Positions 49,273 to 59,805 are shown, numbered from the stretch's first letter. The stretch is 64,000 nucleotides of DNA from an uncultured Serinicoccus sp. (GCF_947500995.1 NZ_CANMUA010000001.1:248001-312000); one strand, 5' to 3'. Translations and numbers: made by a program. The notes: a model not told the origin generated them from the letters alone.

Positions 49273-51395
49273 ACGGCGCGCGCGATGCGGCGGGCGCTGC
49301 GCCAGGTGACGAGCTCGTCGAGCAGCACGGGCTGACCCTCTGGGCCGGCGAGCGGCACCCGCCAGTTGGGGTACTCCTCGTCGGTGCCGGGCTGGTTGAT
49401 GACCCGCTTGTCGCCGGCGAGGTCGCTGACGCTCACTCCGAGCAGCTTGGCCGGGGTGCGGGCGAGGAAGGCGTGCAGCGCCTCCACCTGCTCGGACACC
49501 TCGGCACCCTCGCGCAGCAGACCCCGCCGGCGCAGGTCGGTGAGCACCTCGTCCCGCGAGCGCGCCTCCTCCTCCTGCTCGACCTCCAGCGGCCGGTCCA
49601 GCAGGCCGAGCCGCGAGCGCAGGTCGATGTGCACGCCCTCGAGGTAGCCGGCCGTCGGCGGCAGGTCGTGGGTGGTGACGGTCGCGAGGCACAGCTCGCG
49701 GTAGGCCTCCGGGTCCAGCAGGCTCCCGTCGCCGTCCCAGTCACGCTCGAACCACAAGATCGAGGTGCCCATGACGCCGCGGTCACGCAGGTAGTCCCGC
49801 ACCCACGGCTCGACCGTCCCGAGGTCCTCACCCACGACGACGGCACCGGCGCGGTGCGCCTCGAGGAGCAAGATGCCGATCATCGCCTCGTGGTCGTAGC
49901 GCACGTAGGTGCCCTGGAACGGCTCGGCGTCCTGCGGGATCCACCAGAGCCGGAACAGCCCGATGACGTGGTCCACCCGCAGGCCACCGCTGTCGCGCAG
50001 CGCCGCCCGCACCATCTCGCGGTAGGGGGCGTAGCCGAGCTCGGCGAGCTTGTCCGGCCGCCACGGCGGCTGCGACCAGTCCTGCCCCAGCTGGTTGTAC
50101 TGGTCGGCCGGCGCCCCCACCGTCACACCGCGGGCCAGGGCGTCACCCAGACCCCAGGCGTCGGCGCCGTCCGGGTGCACCCCGACGGCGAGGTCAGAGA
50201 TGACGCCCAGCGACATCCCGGTGGCCAGCAGGTCGCGCTGCACCCGCGCCAGCTGCTCGTCGAGCACCCACTGCAGCCAGCAGTGGAACTCCACCTCGTC
50301 GGCGTGCTGCTGCCGGTATGCCTCGACCGCATCTCCCCGGGCGTCCTGGAGCTCGCTCGGCCACTGCCGCCAGAAGGTGCCGTGCTCCTGGCTCACGGCG
50401 CACCACGTGGCGAAGTCCACGAGCCCCTGACCCTCACGCTCGACGTAGGCCTCGAAGGCCCGGGAGCGGCGCAGCGAGCGCGGCTGCCGGAAGACGAGCC
50501 GCAGCGCCGCCTCCTTGGCCGCCCACACCGGGTCCCGCTCGATCACGTCGAGGGCGAGGTAGCGCTGGGCGTCGTCGGCGTGCCACTCGACGAGCTGGCG
50601 CTCCGCGGCGGACAGGTAGGCGACCTCCGGCACGTCCTCCACCCGGATGTAGAGGGGGTTGACGAAGCGCCGGCTGGTCGGGAGGTAGGGCGAGGGCTCC
50701 ATCTCCCCGACCGGTTCCGCCGCGTGCAGCGGGTTGACCAGGACGAAGTCGGCGCCCAGCCCGGCGGCCCACGCCCCCGCGTCCCCGAGGTCGGCGAGGT
50801 CACCGATCCCCCACGAGCCGGCCGAGCGCATCGCGTAGAGCTGGGTCATCAGCCCCCAGGCGCGCGCGCCGTCCTCCCCCAGCCCGGCCGGCAGCCCGAG
50901 CGTGGGCGGCGTCACGACGAGGGGCATCCGTGTCTGCTCACCGCCGGCCGAGACGGCCACCTCGTGCCAGCCGAGCGGCAGGTCGGTGGGCACGTCGAGC
51001 AGCACCCGCCGCAGCCGACGACCGTCGACCTCGCGCTCCTGCTCCCCCGACTGCATACCCAGGGACCGCTCGTGGCCGTCCTCGGTCCGCAGCGTCGCCG
51101 CCGGCGTCGTCCCCGCCTCGTGGTGCACGGGGACGACCGGGCCGACCCCCTGGGCGACCACGACGACCGGGGGCAGCAGCCGGCGCCACTCCCGTTCCTG
51201 CACCCGGGACAGCTCGCGCTCGACGAAGTCGCCGTCGACGTCCACCCCCAGGGCCTGCAGCACCGCGACGACCGTCTCCTCCGGGACCTGGGCGTGGCGC
51301 CCCTGCCAGTCCCAGAACTCGGTCGCGATGCCGTAGGCGTCCGCCAGCTGGGCGAGGGCGGGGGTGCGCTGCGTCACGAGGGTGGAACCTTTCAC
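49254..51395 (-). CDS. malQ: 4-alpha-glucanotransferase
   Basis: MTQLYAMRSAGSWGIGDLADLGDAGAWAAGLGADFVLVNPLHAAEP; GLRVDHVIGLFRLWWIP; VVVGEDLGTVEPWVRDYL. Confidence 0.95.
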   Translation of the reverse strand: MKGSTLVTQRTPALAQLADAYGIATEFWDWQGRHAQVPEETVVAVLQALGVDVDGDFVERELSRVQEREWRRLLPPVVVVAQGVGPVVPVHHEAGTTPAATLRTEDGHERSLGMQSGEQEREVDGRRLRRVLLDVPTDLPLGWHEVAVSAGGEQTRMPLVVTPPTLGLPAGLGEDGARAWGLMTQLYAMRSAGSWGIGDLADLGDAGAWAAGLGADFVLVNPLHAAEPVGEMEPSPYLPTSRRFVNPLYIRVEDVPEVAYLSAAERQLVEWHADDAQRYLALDVIERDPVWAAKEAALRLVFRQPRSLRRSRAFEAYVEREGQGLVDFATWCAVSQEHGTFWRQWPSELQDARGDAVEAYRQQHADEVEFHCWLQWVLDEQLARVQRDLLATGMSLGVISDLAVGVHPDGADAWGLGDALARGVTVGAPADQYNQLGQDWSQPPWRPDKLAELGYAPYREMVRAALRDSGGLRVDHVIGLFRLWWIPQDAEPFQGTYVRYDHEAMIGILLLEAHRAGAVVVGEDLGTVEPWVRDYLRDRGVMGTSILWFERDWDGDGSLLDPEAYRELCLATVTTHDLPPTAGYLEGVHIDLRSRLGLLDRPLEVEQEEEARSRDEVLTDLRRRGLLREGAEVSEQVEALHAFLARTPAKLLGVSVSDLAGDKRVINQPGTDEEYPNWRVPLAGPEGQPVLLDELVTWRSARRIARAVAPDAR

Positions 51396-51515
51396 CAGTG
51401 GGTGGTCACGCCCAGTCTCTCAGGAGAGGAGCCCCCTGCCCTAGTGCCGTGACGGGGCGTCGTGCAGGACGGGCGGGTTCACCGGTCACCCCGCGGGACC
51501 CCGACAATGGGAGGT

Positions 51516-52421
51516 ATGCCGAATCTCGACGTGCCCTTCGACTCGTGGGGGTCGACCGTGGACTGGTTGCTCGGCGCACCGCTGCGGATCGTCCTCATCC
51601 TGCTCTTCGCCGTCATCGCCCGCTGGGCGGCGCACCGCGCCATCAAGGGGGTGGTCGAGCGGGCCGCGACCCGCGCCGACGACCACGAGCGCTCCTCGCT
51701 GGAGCGGGTCTTCGACTCGGCGGCCGGGGTCCGCCGGGAGCGTCGGCGGCAGCGCGCGCTGACCATGGGATCGCTGCTGCGCAGCATCGCGACCTTCGTC
51801 GTCGCCACGGTCGCGCTGCTGACGATCATGGCCGAGCTCGGTATGCCGCTCGCCCCCCTGCTGACCAGCGCCGGTATCGGCGGCGTCGCGCTCGGTTTCG
51901 GCGCCCAGTCGCTGGTCAAGGACTTCCTGTCCGGTGTCTTCATGATCATCGAGGACCAGTACGGAGTGGGGGACTTCATCGACACCGGCGAGGCGGTCGG
52001 CACCGTCGAGGAGGTCAGCCTGCGTGTCACCCGGCTGCGCGACGCGAGCGGCGTCGTCTGGTTCATCCGCAACGGCGAGATCATCCGCATCGGCAACAAG
52101 AGCCAGGGCTGGGCGATGGCGACGATCGACATCCCGGTCGCCTACGACGAGGACCCGGCGCAGGTCATCCCCATGCTCCGCGAGGTCGCGACCCAGGTGT
52201 ATGCCGACCCCGAGTGGTCGACCAAGCTGCTCGAGGAGCCCACGGTGGCCGGTGTCGAGTCGGTCTCCGGCGGCACGATGACGCTGCGGATCTTCGCCAA
52301 GTGCCGGCCCGGCGAGCAGTGGGGCGTGCCCCGCGTCATCCGCGAGCGCGCCAAGGAGCGCTTCGACACCGAGGGCGTCCGCGGCCCGCGCATCACCCCC
52401 TTCGGGGACGCCCAGGCCTGA
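51516..52421 (+). CDS. MscS-family mechanosensitive ion channel
   Basis: GMPLAPLLTSAGIGGVALGFGAQSLVKDFLSGVFMIIEDQYGVGDFIDTGEAVGTVEEVSLRVTRLRD. Confidence 0.94.
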   Translation: MPNLDVPFDSWGSTVDWLLGAPLRIVLILLFAVIARWAAHRAIKGVVERAATRADDHERSSLERVFDSAAGVRRERRRQRALTMGSLLRSIATFVVATVALLTIMAELGMPLAPLLTSAGIGGVALGFGAQSLVKDFLSGVFMIIEDQYGVGDFIDTGEAVGTVEEVSLRVTRLRDASGVVWFIRNGEIIRIGNKSQGWAMATIDIPVAYDEDPAQVIPMLREVATQVYADPEWSTKLLEEPTVAGVESVSGGTMTLRIFAKCRPGEQWGVPRVIRERAKERFDTEGVRGPRITPFGDAQA

Positions 52422-52427
52422 GACCGT

Positions 52428-52535
52428 GCGCGCCGGTGTCGGCCCAGCCACGCACGTGAACGCCTGAGCCGGTCCGGCCGGGCGTGTCGTCGGCCCAGCC
52501 ACGCATGTGAACGCCTGAGCCGGTCCGGTCGGACG
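52428..52535. repeat. 2 x 51-bp tandem intergenic repeat (family B)
   Basis: ggcccagccacgca(c/t)gtgaacgcctgagccggtccgg at 52441 and 52492. Confidence 0.9.
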
Positions 52536-52603
52536 GCCGTGGGCAGGGAGGTGGCCCGGCGGTCCGCCGAGAGCTCGCGGTGCGGGTTTGGCACGATGGG
52601 TCG

Positions 52604-54919
52604 ATGGCAGGGGCGCCGGAGGAACGCCACGACCAGGGTGACCTGGTCGCCGAGCACGGTGCCCGGCTGCACCACCTGGCCGCCGTGCTGACCGGGGCCA
52701 CCGACGGCGCGACCCGGCTGACGGCGCAGACCCTGGCCACTGCCGACCCGGGTGCCGGATGGCGCGAGCTGCGAGCCGCGCTGGTCCGCGCCTACCTGGG
52801 CACCGCACCCCGACGACCCGAGCGCATGCTGCCGGGTGGGGTCCGGGACGCCGGCGACGTGCTGGAGCGGCTGCGTCCGCGCGAGCGGGCCGTCGCCTCG
52901 CTGCGTCTCGTCGAGGGGGCCAGCACGGCCGACGCGGCTGAGGCCCTGCGGCTGCCGGCGGACAAGGTCGCGCGTCTGCTGCCCACCACGCCGGGGCTGG
53001 CCACCGCGCTCCTGGCGGTCGGGGACCGCTACGCCCTCCACGGCTCCGACCTGGCCGCGGCTCTCGAGCCCGCCGTCGCGCAGGCGCCGTCGGAGCCGCC
53101 CGGCCGCGACCGTCGGCGGTGGTGGTGGGTGGCCGCCGCAGCCGTGCCGCTGGCCGTGCTGGTCGGCTACGCGCTCTCCCCCGACGGGGAGGAGCCTGAT
53201 GGATCGGACGTAGCGGCACCGTCGGATCCCGGGGTCGTCCAGGCCGGTGCGGTGGACCTCTCCGAGGCGGGCTTCGAGCTGGACGAGGACGGCGAGCCGC
53301 CCCGCGGTGCAGCGGGGCTGACCCGGATGGAGACGCTGGAGCTGACCCCCGGACGGAGCACCGACCTCGCCCTCAACACCGTCGACGCACGCTTCGGCGG
53401 CCAGGTCGCCTCCTTCGCGGTGCTGTGGTGCGACATGCCACCCGCCGACGACCCCGCGCTGGACCGTCCGGTCGGCGAGATCACGGTGGAGGGGTCGACG
53501 CTCACCCTGCCCTGCGCCGGCACCGCGGGCGAGCCGGCCGTCGGTCTCGACCACCTGGTCGCCCTGCCGGCGAGCGGCGATGCCGAGGTGCGCGTCACCG
53601 GTGACCTGCCGCCGGACGGCGGTGCCGTCCTGGGGCTCTACGCGCAGACCGACGACATGGCGGTGGAGCCGCTGCCCGATGGTGACCTGACCGCGGGACC
53701 GCCCGTCCCCCAGGACGCCGTCGTCATCGAGGAGGCCGGGGCGGTCATGCCCTTCGACCCGGGCGAACGGCTCGTGCAGCCGGTCGAGCTCTCGCCCACC
53801 AGCACCATCCGGGTCTGGTCCGGCCGGACTGGCGCGGTCTCGGTGCTCGTCGACGGCATTCCGGTGACCGACGACGGCGACCTCGAGGCGTGGACCACCG
53901 GGCAGGCCGACTGGCGGGGCCAGCAGCCGGACATCCGGGAGGGCCGGTGGATGGTCTACGTCCCGGGGTCGATCCGGGAGTTCACCATCCCCGACGACGT
54001 GGTCCCGCCGAACGGCCGGCGGCCCGCCGTCGTCGAGGTCGTCACGAACAGCACCGAGCACGTCCAGGTCGTGGCGACCCAGGCCGCCCCGGGCGAGGCG
54101 GACCGCGAGCCGGTGCCGCAGGGGGACGGCGGCGAGGCACCCGGGCTGATCTCGGGTCACCGTCTGGTCGGCGCCTGGGAGCTGCCGATGGACGGGCTGG
54201 AACGCGAGCTGCTGAACCCTCCGGACGGCGCGGGTGTCGTCTGGGCGTTGCTCGGCGCCGGCCCGGGTGAGGGTCGAGGGCCGTTGGCCTACTTCGGTGG
54301 GGGCATCCTGCATGCGGGTCAGACGGTCATGCCCGTATGGCCGACACAGGACCCCTCCGAGGTCTCCTACACGTTCCAGGAGTCGTGGACAGGGTGGTTC
54401 GAGACATCGAACGATCGACTGACCGAAGCCGACCAGCCGCCTGCGGGGGTGCCTCTGCTGGCGAGCGCCCAGGCGTCCCCCGGGCACCCGTCGAGCTGGC
54501 TCCTGGCCTACGAGCCTGTTCCCTACGAGGAGTTCGACTTCGCGGCGGCGCAGGTCCCCGCGACCAGCTGGCCGGAGGGCGAGGAACCGGCGCAACGTCT
54601 CCTCGGCTCCACCTCCCCCATCGCCACGGTGACCGGCGACGACCTCGACGAGGAGGGGCAGACCACCGTCGAGGCCCCGACCGGCGTGCTCGGGGCCCGC
54701 ATCACGACCGAGGGCCCAGGTCGCATCCGGTTCCAGGTCGACGGGGAGCCGGTGGAGCTGTGGGCAGCGACCGACGGCTGGTGGTCCAGCTGGACCGACC
54801 GGGACGTGGTGTCCGAGACCCAGCTGTCCCACGGGACCTACAGCACCACCGGTGACCTGGAGCTCACGATCACCGTCGAGGACTACGAGGACGTGCGGAT
54901 CGAGCTGCTGCGCAACTGA
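52604..54919 (+). CDS. Sigma-factor-like N-terminal region fused to a TM helix and a large extracytoplasmic domain
   Basis: LVAEHGARLHHLAAVLTGATDGATRLTAQTLA (sigma2-like), LRPRERAVASLRLVEGASTADAAEALRLPADKVARLL (sigma4-like), then RRWWWVAAAAVPLAVLVGYAL and about 580 aa. Confidence 0.7.
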   Translation: MAGAPEERHDQGDLVAEHGARLHHLAAVLTGATDGATRLTAQTLATADPGAGWRELRAALVRAYLGTAPRRPERMLPGGVRDAGDVLERLRPRERAVASLRLVEGASTADAAEALRLPADKVARLLPTTPGLATALLAVGDRYALHGSDLAAALEPAVAQAPSEPPGRDRRRWWWVAAAAVPLAVLVGYALSPDGEEPDGSDVAAPSDPGVVQAGAVDLSEAGFELDEDGEPPRGAAGLTRMETLELTPGRSTDLALNTVDARFGGQVASFAVLWCDMPPADDPALDRPVGEITVEGSTLTLPCAGTAGEPAVGLDHLVALPASGDAEVRVTGDLPPDGGAVLGLYAQTDDMAVEPLPDGDLTAGPPVPQDAVVIEEAGAVMPFDPGERLVQPVELSPTSTIRVWSGRTGAVSVLVDGIPVTDDGDLEAWTTGQADWRGQQPDIREGRWMVYVPGSIREFTIPDDVVPPNGRRPAVVEVVTNSTEHVQVVATQAAPGEADREPVPQGDGGEAPGLISGHRLVGAWELPMDGLERELLNPPDGAGVVWALLGAGPGEGRGPLAYFGGGILHAGQTVMPVWPTQDPSEVSYTFQESWTGWFETSNDRLTEADQPPAGVPLLASAQASPGHPSSWLLAYEPVPYEEFDFAAAQVPATSWPEGEEPAQRLLGSTSPIATVTGDDLDEEGQTTVEAPTGVLGARITTEGPGRIRFQVDGEPVELWAATDGWWSSWTDRDVVSETQLSHGTYSTTGDLELTITVEDYEDVRIELLRN

Positions 54920-54926
54920 CCCTCCC

Positions 54927-56753
54927 TCAGCCGTCCTGCGACAGCACCAGGGCGGCGTAGGGACCCACGGTGACCAGGGCGCTGTCCGCCCGGTCGTCCC
55001 AGGGACGCGGCTCGGTGTCCGTGTCGTGGGCGTGCACCGCACCCAGCCCCGGCCCGAAACCTGGCGCGTCGGTGTTGCAGCGCACCCGCCAGCGGCCGGC
55101 GCGCGGCATACCGAGGCGCACGTCGTGCCGCGGGTGGGTGGTGAGGTTGACGACGACCACGACGTCGTCTCCGGGGCCGCCCCGGTCCCACCGGTGGTAG
55201 GCGAGGAGGCCGTCGTCGGCGCGCAGGATCGCGGTATGCCGTGCCTGGAGCCCCCGGGTCGTGCCGGAGGCGTTGCGGCGCAGCAGGACGAGCTGCCGGG
55301 CCAAGTGCAGGAAGCCGGCCCGGTGGTGGGCCTTGGACCAGTCGACCGGCCGGGTGTCGGTGAACCAGCCGTCCTCGAGCACGTCCTGGCCCTGGAAGAG
55401 CATGGGGATGCCGGGGGCGGTCAGCGTGAGCACCAGCCCGAGGGCGGAGCGGGTGCGGGCGTGCCAGGAGTCGGCGTGCCCGGGGGTGATCTGCTCCGGC
55501 ACCCGGGCCCGGCCGTTGGCGACCTCGTCGTGGGACTCGGTGTAGACGACCCGCTCATGCACGGGGCCCCCTCCGCCGAGCACCGCGGCCGCCACCGCCC
55601 GCACGTCCCGGTGCGCGTCGTCAGGGGCCTCGAGCGCGGCCCGGACCGTGTGCACGAAGCCGGCGTCCCACTGGCTGTGGAAGCCCAGGCCACCCTCCTG
55701 CGGCGGCCGCGTCACCGCGGGGTCGCGCTGCATGTCCTCGGCGACCAGCAGCTTCCACGGCTGTCGCGAGCGCAGGTCGGTGGTGAGGGACGCGAGGTAG
55801 CGGTCGCCGGCCGAGATGTGGTGGGCGGGGTCGCGCACGTCGCCCCACCGCGAGCGCACGAAGTTGGTGCCGTCGACGCGCAGCCCGTCGACCCGGAAGT
55901 CCTCGAGCCACATGACCGCCGAGTCGCGCAGGAAGTTGCGGACCGCCTTGCGGTCGTAGTTCGGCCTCGTCGCCCCCCACGGGGTGAGCGCGCGGCGATC
56001 GTTGTAGAAGTAGGCCCCGCCGTAGCGACGCCGCCCGGCCGCCCCGTCGAAGCGCCACAGGTGCGGGCCGTCCGGTCCCAGGTGGTTGTGCACCACGTCG
56101 AGGATCACCGCGATGCCGCGGGCGTGCGCCTCCCCCACGAACCGCGCGAAGGCGTGCGGCCCGCCGTAGCTGGACTCGACGGCATACAGCTGGGAGGGGT
56201 TGTAGCCCCAGCTCGTCGCGGAGGCGAACTCGAAGGGCGGCATCACCTCGACGGCGCTCACCCCGAGCCACGCCAGGTGGTCGAGGCGCCCCACGGCGGT
56301 GTCGAAGGTGCCCGGCCCCTCCCCCGTGGCGGCGAAGGTCGGCACGTGCATCTCGTAGACGACGAGGTCGTCCCACCCCGGGGCCCGGAAGTGCTCGTCG
56401 CCCCAGTCGAGGTGACGCGGGTCGAAGACGACGGAGGCGCCACGTGCCCCGGTCACCTGCCTCGCGCACGGGTCCTGGCGCGAGAGGTAGGGCCCGCCGC
56501 GGCGCACCAGGAAGCGGTAGTGCGTGCCGGGCCCGGCGCCCGGCACGAAGACCGACCAGGTGCCGGAGCGGTGGTGGTCCTTCGCCAGGACGGTGCGGCG
56601 TCGCGCGTCCCAGCCGCAGAAGTCGCCCACCACCGCGACCTGTCGGGCCTGCGGCGCCCAGACGCGGAAGGTGACGCCGTCGTCGTGGGGCACTGCACCC
56701 ATGCCCGGGTGGGAGGACGATCTGGGTGGCACGGCCCCGAGCGTAGGGGTCAC
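54927..56753 (-). CDS. GH13 alpha-glucan enzyme (GlgB/TreZ-like)
   Basis: VTFRVWAPQARQVAVVGDFCGWD; WGYNPSQLYAVESSYGG; IAVILDVVHNHLGPDG; DGLRVDGTNFVRS. Confidence 0.88.
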   Translation of the reverse strand: MTPTLGAVPPRSSSHPGMGAVPHDDGVTFRVWAPQARQVAVVGDFCGWDARRRTVLAKDHHRSGTWSVFVPGAGPGTHYRFLVRRGGPYLSRQDPCARQVTGARGASVVFDPRHLDWGDEHFRAPGWDDLVVYEMHVPTFAATGEGPGTFDTAVGRLDHLAWLGVSAVEVMPPFEFASATSWGYNPSQLYAVESSYGGPHAFARFVGEAHARGIAVILDVVHNHLGPDGPHLWRFDGAAGRRRYGGAYFYNDRRALTPWGATRPNYDRKAVRNFLRDSAVMWLEDFRVDGLRVDGTNFVRSRWGDVRDPAHHISAGDRYLASLTTDLRSRQPWKLLVAEDMQRDPAVTRPPQEGGLGFHSQWDAGFVHTVRAALEAPDDAHRDVRAVAAAVLGGGGPVHERVVYTESHDEVANGRARVPEQITPGHADSWHARTRSALGLVLTLTAPGIPMLFQGQDVLEDGWFTDTRPVDWSKAHHRAGFLHLARQLVLLRRNASGTTRGLQARHTAILRADDGLLAYHRWDRGGPGDDVVVVVNLTTHPRHDVRLGMPRAGRWRVRCNTDAPGFGPGLGAVHAHDTDTEPRPWDDRADSALVTVGPYAALVLSQDG

Positions 56754-56827
56754 GACCGACAGTGCCCCAATCGTCGAGGTGGGGCGGCACGTCCCGGGCC
56801 ACCGTGCGCGTTTGGCACCATGGAGAG

Positions 56828-57238
56828 GTGACCCAGCCCTCCCCCGACACCCCCACCACCGTCTACGAGCGCGTCGGCGGGCACCAGACCTTCGTCGACC
56901 TCGTGCACGCCTTCTACCAGGGCGTGCGGCAGGACCCGCCGCTGCGCGACCTCTACCCCGAGGAGGACCTCGGACCGGCCGAGGTGCGGCTGCGGATGTT
57001 CCTCGAGCAGTACTGGGGCGGCCCCACGACCTACTCCGACCAGCGCGGCCACCCCCGGCTGCGGATGCGCCACCACCCGTTCCGGGTCACCCCGGCCCAG
57101 CGGGACCGCTGGCTGCACCACATGAACGCCGCCCTGGACACCGTGGCCGACCGGATGGACACGCTGGACGAGCAGCAGATGCGGGCCTACATGGCGCACG
57201 CGGCGCAGGCCATGGTCAACACCCTCGAGGAGGACTGA
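56828..57238 (+). CDS. Truncated hemoglobin (group II-like)
   Basis: TVYERVGGHQTFVDLVHAFYQGVRQDPPLRDLYPEEDL...LRMFLEQYWGGPTTYSDQRGHPRLRMRHHPFRVT. Confidence 0.95.
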   Translation: MTQPSPDTPTTVYERVGGHQTFVDLVHAFYQGVRQDPPLRDLYPEEDLGPAEVRLRMFLEQYWGGPTTYSDQRGHPRLRMRHHPFRVTPAQRDRWLHHMNAALDTVADRMDTLDEQQMRAYMAHAAQAMVNTLEED

Positions 57239-57287
57239 CCAGCGCGATTTGCGCGCACCAGGGAGTCGCGACATACCGTTGCCCCTC

Positions 57288-59014
57288 GTGACTCACCCCC
57301 CTCCGCGCACGACGCGCCCTGGTGGCGCCACGCCGTCATCTACCAGGTCTACCCCCGCAGCTTCGCCGACGCGACCGGCGACGGGGTGGGCGACCTCCCC
57401 GGCATCACCTCCCGGCTGCCCTACCTCGCCGGGCTGGGGGTGGACGCGGTCTGGATCAGCCCGTTCTACCGCTCCCCCATGGCCGACGCGGGGTACGACG
57501 TGGCGGACTACCGCGACGTCGACCCGGTCTTCGGCACCCTCGACGACGCCGACGCGCTCCTGCAGCGCGCCCACGAGCTCGGCATCCGGGTCATCGTCGA
57601 CCTCGTGCCCAACCACACCAGCGACGAGCACGCGTGGTTCGAGCAGGCGCTCGCCGCCGCCCCCGGCAGCGCCGAGCGCGAGCGCTACGTCTTCCGCGAC
57701 GGCCGCGGCGACGGCAGCGAGCCGCCGAACAACTGGAAGAGCATCTTCGGCGGCATCGCCTGGACCCGGGTGACCGAGCCCGACGGGACCCCGGGCCAGT
57801 GGTACCTCCACCTCTTCGACACCAAGCAGCCCGACCTCAACTGGCGCAACCCCGAGGTCGTCGAGGAGTTCCACGACATCCTGCGCTTCTGGCTGGACCG
57901 CGGCGTCGACGGCTTCCGGGTCGACGTCGCGCACTCGCTGGTCAAGGACGCCGCGCTGCCCGACTGGGAGGCGCGGGCGGTCATGGCCGGCGCCGACGAC
58001 GAGCCGGTCGTGCACGGCGACCTCGGCCCGATGTGGGACCAGGCGGAGGTGCACGAGATCTACCGGGGCTGGCGGCAGGTGCTCGACTCCTACAACCCCG
58101 AGAGCGACCCGCAACGCGACCGCATCCTGTGCGCCGAGGCGTGGCTGCCGACGCAGGAGCGGACCATGGCCTACGTCCGCCCGGACGAGATGCACCAGGC
58201 GTTCAACTTCCACTACCTGCAGGCCCCGTGGCGCGCCGCGGACCAGCAGCGCATCGTCGAGACCTCGCTCGAGGCGGCCGAGGCGGTGGGCGCGCCCACG
58301 ACGTGGGTCCTGTCCAACCACGACGTCGTCCGCCACGCCTCACGGCTCGGGCTGCCGGTGGGGCAGCCGCGGCCCAACGGCATCGCGGCCGGCGACCCGC
58401 AGCCCAACGCCGTCCTGGGGCTGCGGCGCGCGCGGGCGGCGACCGCGATGATGCTGGCGCTGCCCGGCTCCGCCTACCTCTACAACGGCGAGGAGCTGGG
58501 GCTGCCCGACCACACGGCCCTGCCCGACCACGTCCGTGCCGACCCGGCCTTCCACCGCACGCAGGGCGAGGAGACCGGGCGCGACGGCTGCCGGGTCCCG
58601 CTGCCGTGGGTCGCCGGGGAGCCGTCCTTCGGCTTCGGTGCGCCGGACGACGTCGACACGTGGCTGCCGCAGCCGCTGCTCTACGGCTCCCTGTCGGCGG
58701 ACCGCCAGGAGGGCGTGGCCGGGTCGACGCTGGAGCTCTACCGCCGGCTCCTGCAGGTGCGCCGCGAGCACGACCTCGGCGTCGGCGGCCTGGAGTGGGT
58801 CACCGCCCTGGAGGGTATGCCGCTGCCCGAGGGCGTCGTCGCGTTCACCAACGCCCGCGAGGACGGGCCGGTGGTCACGGTGCTGACGAACTTCGGCGAG
58901 GAGCCGGTGGCGCTGCCCGAGGGGCGGGAGGTGCTCGTGACGAGCGGTCGCCTGCACCGCGACGCCGACGGGCGACGCACGCTGCACCAGGACTGCACGG
59001 TCTGGCTGGGCTGA
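57288..59014 (+). CDS. GH13 alpha-glucosidase/oligo-1,6-glucosidase; start codon and body in different frames (C6 tract)
   Basis: Body: DAPWWRHAVIYQVYPRSFADATGDGVGDLPGITSRLPYLAGLGVDAVWISPFYRSPMADAGYDVADYRDVDP; VDGFRVDVAHSLVKD. The only plausible start, GTG 57288, is one frame away. Confidence 0.85.
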
Positions 59015-59034
59015 CCCGCGGCTAGGGTCGGGCC

Positions 59035-59721
59035 ATGCGCACCATCGGCCTGCTCGGCGGGATGAGCTGGGAGTCCAGCGCGGAGTACTACCGCCTCCTC
59101 AACGAGGGGGTCCGCGAGCGGCTCGGCGGCCTGCACTCCGCGCGCGTCGTCCTCGCCTCCCTGGACTTCGCCGAGGTGGAGGCCCTGCAGGTCGCCGGCG
59201 ACTGGGAGGCCGCCGGGCGGCTGCTCGCCCGGCACGCGAGCGGGCTGGAAGCCGCCGGCGCCGACCTCGTGCTCCTCTGCACCAACACGATGCACAAGGT
59301 GGCGGACGAGGTCGAGGCGGCGCTCGGCATACCGCTGCTGCACCTGGCCGACGCCACCGCGGCGGCGGTCCGGGCAGCGGGGCTGGGCCGGGTCGGGCTG
59401 CTCGGCACGGCCTTCACCATGGAGCAGTCCTTCTACACCGGCCGGCTCGCCGACCACGGCCTCGAGGTCCTGGTCCCCGGCGCTGCCGACCGCGAGCTGG
59501 TGCACCGGGTCATCTACGACGAGCTGTGCCGAGGCGTGGTGCGCGAGGAGTCGCGGGAGGCATACCGGCGGGTCGTCGACGACCTGGTGCAGCGGGGCGC
59601 GCAGGGCGTCGTCCTCGGCTGCACCGAGATCGAGCTGCTCCTGCGGCCGGAGGACGTCGACGTCCCGACCTTCCCGACCACGCGGCTGCACGTCGAGGCC
59701 GCCCTGGAGGCGGCGCTGTAG
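59035..59721 (+). CDS. Aspartate/glutamate racemase family protein
   Basis: MRTIGLLGGMSWESSAEYYRLLNEGV; LVLLCTNTMHKVADEVE; VVLGCTEIELLL. Confidence 0.94.
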   Translation: MRTIGLLGGMSWESSAEYYRLLNEGVRERLGGLHSARVVLASLDFAEVEALQVAGDWEAAGRLLARHASGLEAAGADLVLLCTNTMHKVADEVEAALGIPLLHLADATAAAVRAAGLGRVGLLGTAFTMEQSFYTGRLADHGLEVLVPGAADRELVHRVIYDELCRGVVREESREAYRRVVDDLVQRGAQGVVLGCTEIELLLRPEDVDVPTFPTTRLHVEAALEAAL

Positions 59722-59805
59722 GTACCCCTGGTGTCTGCGCCGAGGCAACCGATCCGCAGGCCCAAGCGGTTCACCCTCCACAGCACCCGAGCGGAGGGAA
59801 AGACC

